Shown here one piece after another: positions 15,141 to 23,453 of a DNA stretch of 64,000 bases (the stretch's first letter is position 1; each line of letters starts with the position of its first letter). The notes under the pieces are model-generated. The model was not told where the DNA came from, ran no database searches, and saw nothing but the letters and a program-made list of their open reading frames with translations. The translations under genes were made by a program, and so were the position numbers. The stretch spans positions 461,638-525,637 of the forward strand of contig NZ_JARGYD010000004.1 in assembly GCF_029168315.1 (NCBI RefSeq), written 5' to 3'. This stretch comes from Psychromarinibacter halotolerans (GTDB lineage Bacteria > Pseudomonadota > Alphaproteobacteria > Rhodobacterales > Rhodobacteraceae).

Positions 15141-17300
15141 ATGGAACAACACATGGCGCGAGTGACGAAAGCCGGGCTTCAGGTCGACGGGCAACTGGCG
15201 GAGTTCATCGAGACGCAGGCGGTGCCGGGCACCGGCGTGTCGGTCGATGCGTTCTGGGACGGGCTGTCGGCCCTGATCCACGACCTTGGCCCGAAAAACC
15301 GCGCCCTGCTGGACAAGCGCGCCGCGCTGCAGGCGAAGCTGGACGCGTGGTTTTCTGACCGCAAGGGCGCCGGGCATGATCCGGAGGCACACGAAGCCTA
15401 CCTGCGCGAGATCGGCTATCTGGTCGAGGAAGGCGAGGATTTCGCCATCGAGACGACCGGCATCGACCCCGAGTTCGCCACCATCGCCGGCCCGCAGCTT
15501 GTCGTGCCGATCACCAACGCGCGCTATGCGCTGAACGCCGCGAACGCGCGCTGGGGCTCGCTGTATGACGCACTGTACGGCACAGACGCGCTGGGCGACA
15601 CGCCTGCGGGCAAGGGCTATGACGCCGAACGCGGTGGCCGCGTGATCGCATGGGCAAAGGCGCATCTGGACAAGGTCGCGCCGCTGGCGGGCGGATCGTG
15701 GGCCGATGTGACGTCGCTGAAGGCCGAGGGCGGCACGCTGCTGGTCGAGAACGGCGCCGGAGAGACCGGACTGGCCGATCCGATGCAGTTCGCGGGTCAT
15801 TCCGCCGACCCGGCGGCGTTCCTGCTGCGCGTCAACGGGCTGCACATCCAGATCACCGTCGATCCCTCGACCCCGGTGGGCCAGCAGGACCCGGCCGGTA
15901 TCTCGGACATCGCGCTGGAATCGGCGGTGTCGGCGATCATGGACTGCGAGGACTCGGTCGCTTGCGTCGACGGTGAGGACAAGACGCTGGCCTATGCCAA
16001 CTGGCTGGGCCTGATGAAGGGCGATCTGACCGAAGAGGTGTCCAAGGGCGGCACCACCTTCACCCGCAAGCTGGAAGGCGACCGCACCTATGTCTCGCCC
16101 GATGGCGGCAAGCTGGTGCTGAAGGGCCGCGCCATGATGCTGGTGCGGAACGTGGGTCACCTGATGACCAACCCCGCGATCCTCGACCGCGACGGCAACG
16201 AGGTGTTCGAGGGGCTGATGGACGCCGCCATCACCACGCTGATCGCGATGCACGACCTGTCCAAGACGGACGGCCTGCGCAACTCGGTCGCCGGATCGGT
16301 CTATGTCGTGAAGCCCAAGATGCATGGCCCCGAAGAGGTCGCCTTCGCGGATGAGATTTTCACGCGGGTCGAGCAGATGCTGGGCCTTCCGGCCAATACC
16401 GTGAAACTGGGCATCATGGACGAGGAACGTCGCACCAGCGTGAACCTCAAGGAATGCATCCGCGCCGCGAAAAACCGGGTGGCCTTCATCAACACCGGCT
16501 TCCTCGACCGCACCGGGGACGAGATCCACACCGCAATGGAAGCGGGGCCGATGATCCGCAAGGGCGAGATGAAGAACGCCAAGTGGATCGCAAGCTACGA
16601 GGATCGCAACGTCGATATCGGGCTGGCCTGCGGGCTTCAGGGCAAGGCGCAGATCGGCAAGGGCATGTGGGCGATGCCGGACCTGATGGCCGATATGCTG
16701 AAGGCCAAGATCGGCCACCCGAAGGCGGGCGCGACCTGTGCTTGGGTGCCGTCGCCGACCGCCGCGACGCTGCACGCCACCCACTACCACGAGGTTGACG
16801 TGTTCGCGGTGCAGGACGGCATCGCCGCCGGCGGTCCGCGCGGCACGCTGTCGGACCTGCTGACGGTGCCGGTGATGACGGGTCAGAACCTGTCCGACGA
16901 GGACATCGCCGCCGAGATCGAGAACAACGCCCAAGGCATCCTTGGCTATGTCGTGCGCTGGGTCGATCAGGGCGTCGGCTGTTCCAAGGTGCCCGACATC
17001 AACGACATCGGCCTGATGGAAGACCGCGCCACCTGCCGGATCTCCAGTCAGGCGCTGGCGAACTGGCTGCACCACGGTGTCGTCAGCCGCGAACAGGTGA
17101 TGGCCGCGCTGAAGAAGATGGCCGCGGTCGTGGATCGTCAGAACGAAGGCGACGCGGCTTACCGCCCGATGGCGCCTGACTTCGACGGCATCGCGTTCCA
17201 GGCTGCCTGCGATCTGGTGTTCAAGGGGGTCGACCAGCCCTCGGGCTACACCGAGCCGGTGCTGCACGCCCGCCGCCTGCAATTGAAGGCCAAAGGGTAG
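15141..17300 (+). CDS. glcB: Malate synthase G
   Basis: A 719-residue enzyme condensing glyoxylate with acetyl-CoA to form malate, the anaplerotic exit of glyoxylate and glycolate metabolism. Length matches the G isoform (about 720) rather than the shorter A isoform. Family blocks include AIMDCEDSVACVDGEDK near residue 270, GLMKGDL, MDEERRTSVNLKECI around residue 425, and HATHYHEVDVF in the C-terminal part. ATG at 15141 follows ACAGGGATGGAACAAC. A GlcD-type oxidase gene is in the same window but 10 kb away, so the two are not an operon here. Confidence 0.97.
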   Translation: MEQHMARVTKAGLQVDGQLAEFIETQAVPGTGVSVDAFWDGLSALIHDLGPKNRALLDKRAALQAKLDAWFSDRKGAGHDPEAHEAYLREIGYLVEEGEDFAIETTGIDPEFATIAGPQLVVPITNARYALNAANARWGSLYDALYGTDALGDTPAGKGYDAERGGRVIAWAKAHLDKVAPLAGGSWADVTSLKAEGGTLLVENGAGETGLADPMQFAGHSADPAAFLLRVNGLHIQITVDPSTPVGQQDPAGISDIALESAVSAIMDCEDSVACVDGEDKTLAYANWLGLMKGDLTEEVSKGGTTFTRKLEGDRTYVSPDGGKLVLKGRAMMLVRNVGHLMTNPAILDRDGNEVFEGLMDAAITTLIAMHDLSKTDGLRNSVAGSVYVVKPKMHGPEEVAFADEIFTRVEQMLGLPANTVKLGIMDEERRTSVNLKECIRAAKNRVAFINTGFLDRTGDEIHTAMEAGPMIRKGEMKNAKWIASYEDRNVDIGLACGLQGKAQIGKGMWAMPDLMADMLKAKIGHPKAGATCAWVPSPTAATLHATHYHEVDVFAVQDGIAAGGPRGTLSDLLTVPVMTGQNLSDEDIAAEIENNAQGILGYVVRWVDQGVGCSKVPDINDIGLMEDRATCRISSQALANWLHHGVVSREQVMAALKKMAAVVDRQNEGDAAYRPMAPDFDGIAFQAACDLVFKGVDQPSGYTEPVLHARRLQLKAKG

Positions 17301-17615
17301 GGCGCGCGATCCCCGCATGCATGGGGTGCGCGGAGACCGCGCACCCTACGGGTTGGCTTGCCGCTTGCATCCGGTGCGCGGTGGACCGCGCACCCTGCGG
17401 ATCGCCTCGGGTTCGCCGCCCCCGTGGATCACCACACAACACGCCACCCGCGCACCGCCCGCGCACCGCACGCCTCACTCCACCCAACCCTCACCGACTG
17501 CCCGTTTCGCAGGCATGTGCTGACGGGGCGGGCGGCCTGTGCGCCTGTGCTCTCGACCATCGGCCGTTCAGGGCTTATGTATCGTCTGTCAGCGACACAG
17601 CGAGCAGGAAGACAC
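17301..17615. other. Intergenic region after glcB with two tandem hairpins
   Basis: No gene seen. The first 100 nt hold two near-identical GC-rich hairpins (separate entry). The rest, about 17400-17580, is proline-codon-like C-rich sequence with no supported frame; the puuD start is preceded by GAGCAGGAAGACAC. Confidence 0.6.
17324..17400. repeat. Two tandem REP-like hairpins (GGTGCGCGG...CCGCGCACC)
   Basis: Hairpin 1 at 17325-17347 is a perfect 10-bp stem (GGGTGCGCGG / CCGCGCACCC) with loop AGA. Hairpin 2 at 17374-17395 is a 9-bp stem (GGTGCGCGG / CCGCGCACC) with loop TGGA. Both are followed by CCTRCGG, so a unit of about 28 nt is repeated directly with few changes, 49 nt apart. No T-run follows, which argues for a REP-like or mRNA 3'-end protecting element rather than a simple intrinsic terminator. 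Confidence 0.75.
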
Positions 17616-18392
17616 ATGGCACGGCCCATCGTCGGCATCATCGGCAACAGCCACCTGATCAATGACCGCTACCGGGTGCACGGGGCAGGGCTTCACTGCA
17701 GCCGCGCCGTGGCCAAGGTGTCGCAATGTACGCCGCTGATCGTTCCCACCGACCCGGACCTGGTGTCGGTCGAGGAACTGATGGACCAGTGCGACGGCTT
17801 CCTGTTCACCGGCGGCCGTCCCAATGTCCACCCGAACGAATATGGCCACGACGAAACCGAAGCGCACGGCACCTTCGACCGGGATCGCGACCGCATCGCG
17901 CTTCCGCTGGTGCGCGCCCTGACCGAACGCGGGCAGCCCTACCTTGGCGTCTGCCGCGGGTTCCAAGAGGTCGCGGTGGCCTACGGTTCGACCCTGCACC
18001 CCGAGATCCGCGAGCTTCCGGGCCGCATGAACCACCGGATGCCGCCCGACGGCACCGAGGAAGAGGTCTTCGCCCTGCGCCAGAAGGTGACGTTTCAGGA
18101 CGGCGGCCCCTTCGCGGCGCTGATGGGCGACACGGTCGTCATGACCAACACCCTGCACGGGCAGGGCGTGGACGAGACCGGCGACCGGATCGTGATCGAC
18201 GGTGTGGCCGACGACGGCACGCCCGAGGCGCTGTACGTCAAGGGCGCCTCTGGCTTCACGCTGTCGGTGCAATGGCACCCGGAATACAACGCCGAGAACG
18301 ACCCGGTGTCGCAAAAGCTGTTCGGCGCCTTCGGCGACGCGGTTCGCGACTGGGCCGCGTGCGGCGCGCGTCCCAAGCTGAAAAGCGCCTGA
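17616..18392 (+). CDS. puuD: Gamma-glutamyl-gamma-aminobutyrate hydrolase family protein (PuuD-like, peptidase C26)
   Basis: A 258-residue class I amidotransferase-like hydrolase. The nucleophile is Cys of GVCRGFQE (about residue 110), the catalytic His-Glu pair is in VQWHPEY, and FTGGRPNVHP contains the GGxDxxP-type motif of the C26 family. It is expected to release GABA or another amine from its gamma-glutamyl adduct, completing the pathway whose ligase and oxidase are encoded at 8-11 kb. It is transcribed alone. ATG at 17616 is preceded by GAGCAGGAAG. Some family members act on other gamma-glutamyl compounds. Confidence 0.85.
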   Translation: MARPIVGIIGNSHLINDRYRVHGAGLHCSRAVAKVSQCTPLIVPTDPDLVSVEELMDQCDGFLFTGGRPNVHPNEYGHDETEAHGTFDRDRDRIALPLVRALTERGQPYLGVCRGFQEVAVAYGSTLHPEIRELPGRMNHRMPPDGTEEEVFALRQKVTFQDGGPFAALMGDTVVMTNTLHGQGVDETGDRIVIDGVADDGTPEALYVKGASGFTLSVQWHPEYNAENDPVSQKLFGAFGDAVRDWAACGARPKLKSA

Positions 18393-18435
18393 TCGCCCAA
18401 AGCAGACCCCGGCCGATCCCTTCGGATCGACTAAA

Positions 18436-18447
18436 AACCACTTAAAT
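18436..18447. repeat. 12-bp AT-rich motif shared with 14166-14177
   Basis: AACCACTTAAAT here is the exact reverse complement of ATTTAAGTGGTT at 14166-14177. It lies 65 nt before the GT87 gene. An AT-rich 12-mer repeated exactly in so GC-rich a window is unlikely by chance, hinting at a common regulator. Confidence 0.4.
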
Positions 18448-18512
18448 GCCTAGGCAAAAGCCGCATTCCTGCCCTTTTCCCTTCCCACTGTATCGGGAAC
18501 GGAAACGACCGG

Positions 18513-19841
18513 GTGGGAACTGGGGCGGTGGTGGCACTCTCGAACGACACGACGCAGACCGCGGACACCCGCGTTCGCCTTGGCGCGGCGTTGATCCTTC
18601 TGGGCGCCGTCATGTCCATCGGCATCCGCTTTATGTGGAATACGCATCCCCCTGATCTTTCAGCGATCTACATGGCCGGCTGGCTGTTCGCACACGACCG
18701 GTTCGACCTTGTCTATGCCGCGCCTGAAGGCTTCTTCGGCGGCACCCCCCCGGCATGGATGCCCGCGCTGCAAGAGATCGGCCTGTATGGCGGCGAGGTG
18801 CTGCCTTACGTCTACCCGCCCCTGTGGGCCGCGCTGGTCTCGCCGCTGGCGGGCGCGCTGGAGCCGCAGACGTTCTTCCGTGCCGCCGATATCGTGCTGG
18901 TCTGCCTTCTGGCCGCCAGCAGCCTTGTCGCGTGGCGGATGGCGCGCGGCTGGGCCATGCCGCTGTGGGCATGGATCGCGGTCAGTGCCGTGGCGCTTCT
19001 GACATCGCTGACAAGCTTCATGGCGATGGTGCAATTGCAGCCGCATATCCTTGTGGTGTTCCTGACGCTGCTGGCCTTCGAACGCTACGGCGCCGGGCGG
19101 TCATGGCTGGGCGGCGCGCTGCTGGGCATCGCGGCGGCGCTGAAGCTTGGGCCCGCCGCGCTGATCCTGATCTTCCTTGCCAACCGCGACTGGCGCGCGC
19201 TGGGCGGGTTCGCGACGGCGGCGCTGGGCTGCGCGGCGCTTAGCCTTGTGCTGGCCGGCCCCGACCTGCATCACGCCTTCTTGGCCAGCGTCACGAACGC
19301 TGTGGCGGGCACGCAGATCACCGGCGTGACCTTTTCGGCCGAGGTCGTGCTGAACGGCATCGCGTCGGCGCTGGGCATGGCAGAGACCATCGACATGACC
19401 GCCCGCAACGTGCGGATCGGGGAAACGCCGCTGGTGTTCGGCCTGCTGGGCAAACTGGCGATGCTGGCCGGTCTGGTGTGGGGTTACCACGTCACGGCGC
19501 CGCTGGACCGCCGGCAAAGGCTGGTGGCGCGGCTGTTCCTGCTGGGCCTGCTGGTGGGGCTGTTCGGTCCGCTTGGCTGGGTGTTCTACTTCCTGCCGCA
19601 AATCTTCCTGCTGCCCGCGTTGGTGGGGCTTCTGCCGCTGCGCCCGGCGCTGTACTGCCTTGGCGGCGGGTTGGTGTTCCTGAGCTGGCCGTTCTTCCTG
19701 CTGGTCGGCATGAACGTCGCGGGCGACTTCCCCCGCGCCGCGCTGGGGGCGCTGGTGCTGCTGGCCCTGTTCGTCGGCGTGACAGCCAGCCTGTCCCGCA
19801 CGACCGGACGCGAACGCCTCCCCGCCGCGCTGGCAGCCTGA
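18513..19841 (+). CDS. DUF2029 / GT87-family integral membrane glycosyltransferase
   Basis: A 442-residue polytopic membrane protein with about ten hydrophobic segments, of the GT-C fold family GT87, which includes polyprenyl-phosphate-mannose-dependent mannosyltransferases. Typical features are an aspartate after the first helix (HPPDLSAIYMAGW), YVYPPLWAAL around residue 107, and QPHILVVFLTLLAFERYG followed by ALKLGPAALIL. Sugar and acceptor are unknown. The start is uncertain: GTG at 18513 is chosen because no ATG precedes the first membrane helix, but GTGs at 18528 and 18531 are also possible. Confidence 0.8.
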   Translation: MGTGAVVALSNDTTQTADTRVRLGAALILLGAVMSIGIRFMWNTHPPDLSAIYMAGWLFAHDRFDLVYAAPEGFFGGTPPAWMPALQEIGLYGGEVLPYVYPPLWAALVSPLAGALEPQTFFRAADIVLVCLLAASSLVAWRMARGWAMPLWAWIAVSAVALLTSLTSFMAMVQLQPHILVVFLTLLAFERYGAGRSWLGGALLGIAAALKLGPAALILIFLANRDWRALGGFATAALGCAALSLVLAGPDLHHAFLASVTNAVAGTQITGVTFSAEVVLNGIASALGMAETIDMTARNVRIGETPLVFGLLGKLAMLAGLVWGYHVTAPLDRRQRLVARLFLLGLLVGLFGPLGWVFYFLPQIFLLPALVGLLPLRPALYCLGGGLVFLSWPFFLLVGMNVAGDFPRAALGALVLLALFVGVTASLSRTTGRERLPAALAA

Positions 19842-19971
19842 CGCGAGAGCTTCAGCGCCCACGCCACAGCCCCCGGTTGTGGCCGCTGACGCCGGGCGAA
19901 CCGCAGCGTTGAAAACGCCCCGTGCGGTCATCGCCATCCTGCCACACCCACCCGTTAATCCGGAGGGCCAC

Positions 19972-19988
19972 ACAAGGCAGTGCCTTGT
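19972..19988. promoter_or_regulatory. Perfect 17-bp palindrome before the carnitine genes, candidate operator
   Basis: ACAAGGCA-G-TGCCTTGT is a perfect 8+1+8 palindrome ending 47 nt before the BKACE start. Position and symmetry fit a dimeric repressor or activator controlling the carnitine genes. No regulator gene is adjacent. Confidence 0.5.
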
Positions 19989-20035
19989 ATTGTCGTGGAT
20001 TCTGGGGCTTGAGTGGAACAAAGGGGGCACGACCG

Positions 20036-20935
20036 ATGCCATTGGCAATGAACCGCGAGGTTTTCATAACCTGCGCCGTGACCGGGTCCGGTGCGACGCA
20101 GGACCGGTCGCCGCATGTCCCGCGGTCACCGGCAGAGATCGCGTCCAGCGCCATCGATGCGGCCAAGGCCGGGGCGGCGGTCGTCCATTGCCACGTCCGC
20201 GACCCCGACACCGGGGCGCCGTCGCGCGATCCTGCGTTGTACCGCGAAGTGACCGATCGCATCCGATCCTCGGACGTCGATGTCGTGCTGAACCTCACCG
20301 CCGGGATGGGCGGCGATCTGGTGCTGGGCTCGACCGATGCACCGCTGCCGCCGGGGGCAGGGACCGACATGATCGGCGCCGAGTCGCGTGTCGCCCACAT
20401 CCGCGATTGCCTGCCCGAGATCTGCACCCTCGACTGCGGTACGATGAACTTCGCCGAAGCCGATTACGTGATGGTCAACACCCCCGGAATGCTGCGGGCG
20501 ATGGGCGCGATCATGACCGAGCTTGGCGTGAAGCCCGAGATCGAGGCGTTCGACACCGGCCACCTATGGTTCGCCAAGCAGCTGGTGGACGAAGGCGTGC
20601 TGAACGACCCCGCGCTGGTGCAGCTGTGCATGGGCGTGCCGTGGGGCGCGCCGGACGACCTGAACACCTTCATGGCGATGGTGAACGCGATCCCCGACGG
20701 CTGGACCTTCTCGGCCTTCGCGCTGGGGCGCCACCAGATGCCGTTCGTCGCCGCCTCGGTGCTGGCGGGCGGCAATGTGCGGGTCGGGCTGGAAGACAAC
20801 CTGATGCTGGATCGCGGGGTGCTGGCCACCAACGCCCAGCTGGTCGAACGCGCGGTGGGCGTGATCGAGGGGATCGGCGCGACCGTGATCGGCCCCGAAG
20901 ACGTGCGCCGCAAGCTGAACCTGAAGAAACGGTAG
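20036..20935 (+). CDS. Beta-keto acid cleavage enzyme (BKACE), probable 3-dehydrocarnitine cleavage
   Basis: A 299-residue zinc-dependent TIM-barrel enzyme of the BKACE (DUF849) family, which transfers the acetyl part of a beta-keto acid to CoA. The zinc-binding HCHVRDPDTG (about residues 48-57) and the TLDCGTMNF block are clear. The gene lies with a carnitine 3-dehydrogenase 520 nt downstream; in known carnitine catabolism 3-dehydrocarnitine is cleaved with acetyl-CoA to betainyl-CoA and acetoacetate, so that substrate is inferred from context. The thioesterase of that pathway is not present nearby. ATG at 20036 follows AAAGGGGGCACGACCG; ATG at 20048 is an alternative. Confidence 0.87.
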   Translation: MPLAMNREVFITCAVTGSGATQDRSPHVPRSPAEIASSAIDAAKAGAAVVHCHVRDPDTGAPSRDPALYREVTDRIRSSDVDVVLNLTAGMGGDLVLGSTDAPLPPGAGTDMIGAESRVAHIRDCLPEICTLDCGTMNFAEADYVMVNTPGMLRAMGAIMTELGVKPEIEAFDTGHLWFAKQLVDEGVLNDPALVQLCMGVPWGAPDDLNTFMAMVNAIPDGWTFSAFALGRHQMPFVAASVLAGGNVRVGLEDNLMLDRGVLATNAQLVERAVGVIEGIGATVIGPEDVRRKLNLKKR

Positions 20936-20952
20936 AAAGGTCCATTGAAGCC

Positions 20953-21453
20953 ATGACGCCGCGTACTCTGATCCTTCTCGCGATGCTCGGTCTGACCGCC
21001 GCCTGTGGTCAGGTCGAACGGGTGTTCCCGTTCGGCGGGATGCGCGACACCGCGCCCGCTGCCGCCGCCGAGCCTGACAGCGAACTTCCCGATCCCGACA
21101 TGCCGGGCGACGGTGAACCCGGCCCCGAGGTGCAGGCAGAGCCGCCGCCGCCCGAGGCGCCGCTGATGACGCCTGCGCGCAACCCGGTGATCGACCCCTC
21201 GAACCTTGATGCGCTGGATAGCGAAAGGGTGATCTGCGAGGAAAAGGGCGGCCGCTGGAGCCGCGCGGGCAATTCGTCGGCCTACGCCTGCGTGTTCCCG
21301 ACACGGGACGCCAACAAGGCCTGCACCGCAGCAACGCAATGCGAAGGCTACTGCCTTGCCCGGTCGAAGACCTGCGCGCCGGTGAAGCCGCTGTTCGGCT
21401 GCAATGAAATCCTGTCGTCCTCCGGGGCGCTTCAGAACGTGTGCGTGAACTGA
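20953..21453 (+). CDS. Cysteine-rich lipoprotein, 166 residues
   Basis: A lipoprotein with a signal peptide ending in the lipobox LTAAC (lipidated Cys18). A linker of about 60 residues rich in Pro, Glu and Asp follows, then a compact C-terminal domain with eight cysteines (ICEEKGG ... YCLARSKTC ... NVCVN), enough for four disulfides in the periplasm. Not recognised as a named family. It sits between BKACE (17 nt) and carnitine 3-dehydrogenase (2 nt), so it is co-transcribed with catabolic enzymes though it looks structural. ATG at 20953 lies just after GGTCCATTGAAGCC. Confidence 0.7.
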   Translation: MTPRTLILLAMLGLTAACGQVERVFPFGGMRDTAPAAAAEPDSELPDPDMPGDGEPGPEVQAEPPPPEAPLMTPARNPVIDPSNLDALDSERVICEEKGGRWSRAGNSSAYACVFPTRDANKACTAATQCEGYCLARSKTCAPVKPLFGCNEILSSSGALQNVCVN

Positions 21454-21455
21454 TC

Positions 21456-22436
21456 ATGGCCGGACATGTCGCGATTATCGGCGGAGGTGTGATCGGGGGC
21501 GGCTGGGCCGCCCGTTTCGCGCTGATGGGCTGGGAGGTCCGCGTGTTCGACCCCGCGCCCGAAGCCGCGCGCCGCGTGCAAGAGGTGCTTGCCGGCGCGC
21601 GCGAGGCGCTGCCCCGTGTGCTGGATGCGCCGCTGCCGCCCGAGGGCGAGGTGGTGTTCACCACCACCATGTCCGAGGCAGTGACCGGCGCCCGCTGGAT
21701 TCAGGAAAGCGTGCCCGAGCGGCTGGAGCTGAAGCAGACGATCTACCAGACGCTGCAAAGCCACGTCGACCCGGCGGCGGTGATCGCCTCGTCCACGTCG
21801 GGCTTTAAGCCGTCGGACCTTCAGGCCATGTCGCGGCGGCCCGAGCAGATCATCGTCGCGCACCCCTTCGTCCCGGTCTATCTGCTGCCCGCGGTCGAGA
21901 TCGCCGGGTCCGACATTACGCCTCCCGAGGTTCTGGACACAGCCGAAGACTTCCTGACCGGCATCGGCATGTATCCCCTGCGGCTGGCGCAAGAGATCGA
22001 CGCCCACATCGCCGACCGCCTGCTGGAAGCCGTCTGGCGAGAGGCGCTGTGGCTGGTCAAGGACGGCATCGCCACGACCGAACAGGTCGACGACGCGATC
22101 CGCATGGGGTTCGGCCTGCGCTGGGCGCAGATGGGCCTGTTCGAGACGTACCGCCTCGGCGGCGGCGAAGGCGGGATGCGGCAGTTCCTGCACCAGTTCG
22201 GCCCGGCACTACAGTGGCCGTGGACCAAGCTGACCGACGTTCCCGAGATGGACGAGGAACTGGTCGAGACCATCGCCACCCAGTCCGACGCGCAATCCGG
22301 CGCCTACGAGATCCCCGAGTTGGAGAAGATCCGCGACGGCAACCTCGTGGCCCTGCTGAACGCGCTGAAGCAGCAGGACTGGGGCGCGGGCGCCGTGCTG
22401 AAGGGCGTCGAGGCGCGGTTGAAGTCGGGCGGTTAG
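21456..22436 (+). CDS. L-carnitine 3-dehydrogenase (3-hydroxyacyl-CoA dehydrogenase family)
   Basis: A 326-residue NAD-dependent oxidoreductase. The Rossmann motif is IIGGGVIGGGWA at residues 6-17; the catalytic histidine region reads VAHPFVPVYLLPAVE, as in carnitine dehydrogenases, and length matches that group (about 320). It is expected to oxidise L-carnitine to 3-dehydrocarnitine for the neighbouring BKACE. ATG at 21456 begins 2 nt after the lipoprotein stop, so translation is probably coupled; an in-frame GTG at 21441 is less likely. No thioesterase domain is fused at the C-terminus, unlike some carnitine dehydrogenases. Confidence 0.88.
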   Translation: MAGHVAIIGGGVIGGGWAARFALMGWEVRVFDPAPEAARRVQEVLAGAREALPRVLDAPLPPEGEVVFTTTMSEAVTGARWIQESVPERLELKQTIYQTLQSHVDPAAVIASSTSGFKPSDLQAMSRRPEQIIVAHPFVPVYLLPAVEIAGSDITPPEVLDTAEDFLTGIGMYPLRLAQEIDAHIADRLLEAVWREALWLVKDGIATTEQVDDAIRMGFGLRWAQMGLFETYRLGGGEGGMRQFLHQFGPALQWPWTKLTDVPEMDEELVETIATQSDAQSGAYEIPELEKIRDGNLVALLNALKQQDWGAGAVLKGVEARLKSGG

Positions 22437-22484
22437 GACCTTTCTGAAGGTACAGAGGGCGTCAGGTCTTTTTAATCGTCTGCA
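22437..22484 (+). terminator. Possible terminator after the carnitine dehydrogenase gene
   Basis: GACCT pairs with AGGTC across a 24-nt region that contains an inner ACCTT/AAGGT stem, followed by TTTTTAA. It lies between the convergent carnitine dehydrogenase and ybaK genes. Confidence 0.45.
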
Positions 22485-22496
22485 CCGCGCCTGCGG

Positions 22497-22964
22497 TCAG
22501 CCGACGAAATCCGCCTGAACCGCGCCGGTCAGACGCACCAGCAGGTCCGGCGCGATCGGGAACAGGTGCCGGGGCGTGCCCGCCGCCGCCCACACCACGT
22601 CGAAATCAAGGAACCGGGGATCAAGCCACGCCCGGATCGGGTTCAGGTGTCCCACCGGCGACACGCCCCCGATGGCGAACCCGGTTTGCGCCCGGATCAG
22701 CGTTGCGTCCGCCTTGCCCAGCGGTTCCCCCGCCAGCGCGCTGGCCTTGTCGCCGTCCACCCGGTTGCCGCCCGCGGTCAGGAACAGGACAGCCGCGTCG
22801 CTGTCCTCGGCGCGGAAGATGATCGACTTGGCGATCTGGTCAAGATGACAGCCGACCGCCTCCGCCGCCTCGGCGGCGGTGCGGGCCTTGTCCACCTCGC
22901 GGATGTCGATCGGGGCGCCTGCCGCTTCCAGTGCGGCGCGGACCCGCTTCAGGCTTTTGCTCAT
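22497..22964 (-). CDS. ybaK: YbaK/EbsC-family aminoacyl-tRNA deacylase
   Basis: A 155-residue protein of the YbaK/ProX editing domain family that hydrolyses mischarged tRNAs such as Cys-tRNA(Pro) in trans. The fold is recognised by AKSIIFRAEDSD (the conserved Lys), GGNRVDGDKAS, IGGVSPVGHL and FDVVWAAAGTPRHLF near the C-terminus. The start (MSKSLKR) is supported by GGAGG; in-frame starts upstream would add an unconserved extension. Which tRNA is edited cannot be told from sequence. Confidence 0.88.
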   Translation of the reverse strand: MSKSLKRVRAALEAAGAPIDIREVDKARTAAEAAEAVGCHLDQIAKSIIFRAEDSDAAVLFLTAGGNRVDGDKASALAGEPLGKADATLIRAQTGFAIGGVSPVGHLNPIRAWLDPRFLDFDVVWAAAGTPRHLFPIAPDLLVRLTGAVQADFVG

Positions 22965-23028
22965 TCCTGCCTCCGGTGCTTTGGCGGAGCACTTTACGCG
23001 CGACGCTCCGGGGTGCAACCTGCGGCTC

Positions 23029-23403
23029 ATGACGGACACCGCCTTCTTCACCGACCTTGAAACCCGCGTCTGGCAGGCGCTGGTCGATGGCGACGCCGCT
23101 GCCGACGCCGCCTTGCTGGCCGACGATTTCCTTGGCGTCTACTCCACCGGCTTTTACGGTCGTGACGGCCATGTCGACCAACTGTCGAGCGGCCCGACCG
23201 TCGCCGACTTCGCGCTGTCGCAGGCGCGCACCGTGGCTTTGGGCGAGGGCAGGGTGCTGCTGGCCTACCGCGCTGATTATCGCCGCACCGGCGCGACCGT
23301 GCCCGAGGCGATGTACGTCTCGTCGATCTGGGAACGGCGCGGCGACGCTTGGCTGAACACCTTCAGTCAGGACAGCAACGCCGCCGACCCGGCACCGGTC
23401 TAA
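23029..23403 (+). CDS. SnoaL/DUF4440-like NTF2-fold protein, 124 residues
   Basis: A small alpha+beta protein with the pattern of DUF4440: an N-terminal helix (LETRVWQALVDGDAAADAALLADDFLGVY), a central sheet and C-terminal SSIWERRGDAWLNTFSQ. Such proteins are ligand-binding or auxiliary and the role here is unknown. ATG at 23029 is just after GGTGCAACCTGCGGCTC, with no strong ribosome-binding site. It precedes glnE by 50 nt on the same strand. Confidence 0.65.
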   Translation: MTDTAFFTDLETRVWQALVDGDAAADAALLADDFLGVYSTGFYGRDGHVDQLSSGPTVADFALSQARTVALGEGRVLLAYRADYRRTGATVPEAMYVSSIWERRGDAWLNTFSQDSNAADPAPV

Positions 23404-23453
23404 GGGCGCCAAGCCGTCTTGACCCGGCCCGCGCCGCGCCTCAGGTATCGCAC

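Noticed and set aside
15096..17318. 740-codon minus-strand frame across glcB
   Set aside because: Opposite strand of malate synthase G, which has all conserved blocks.
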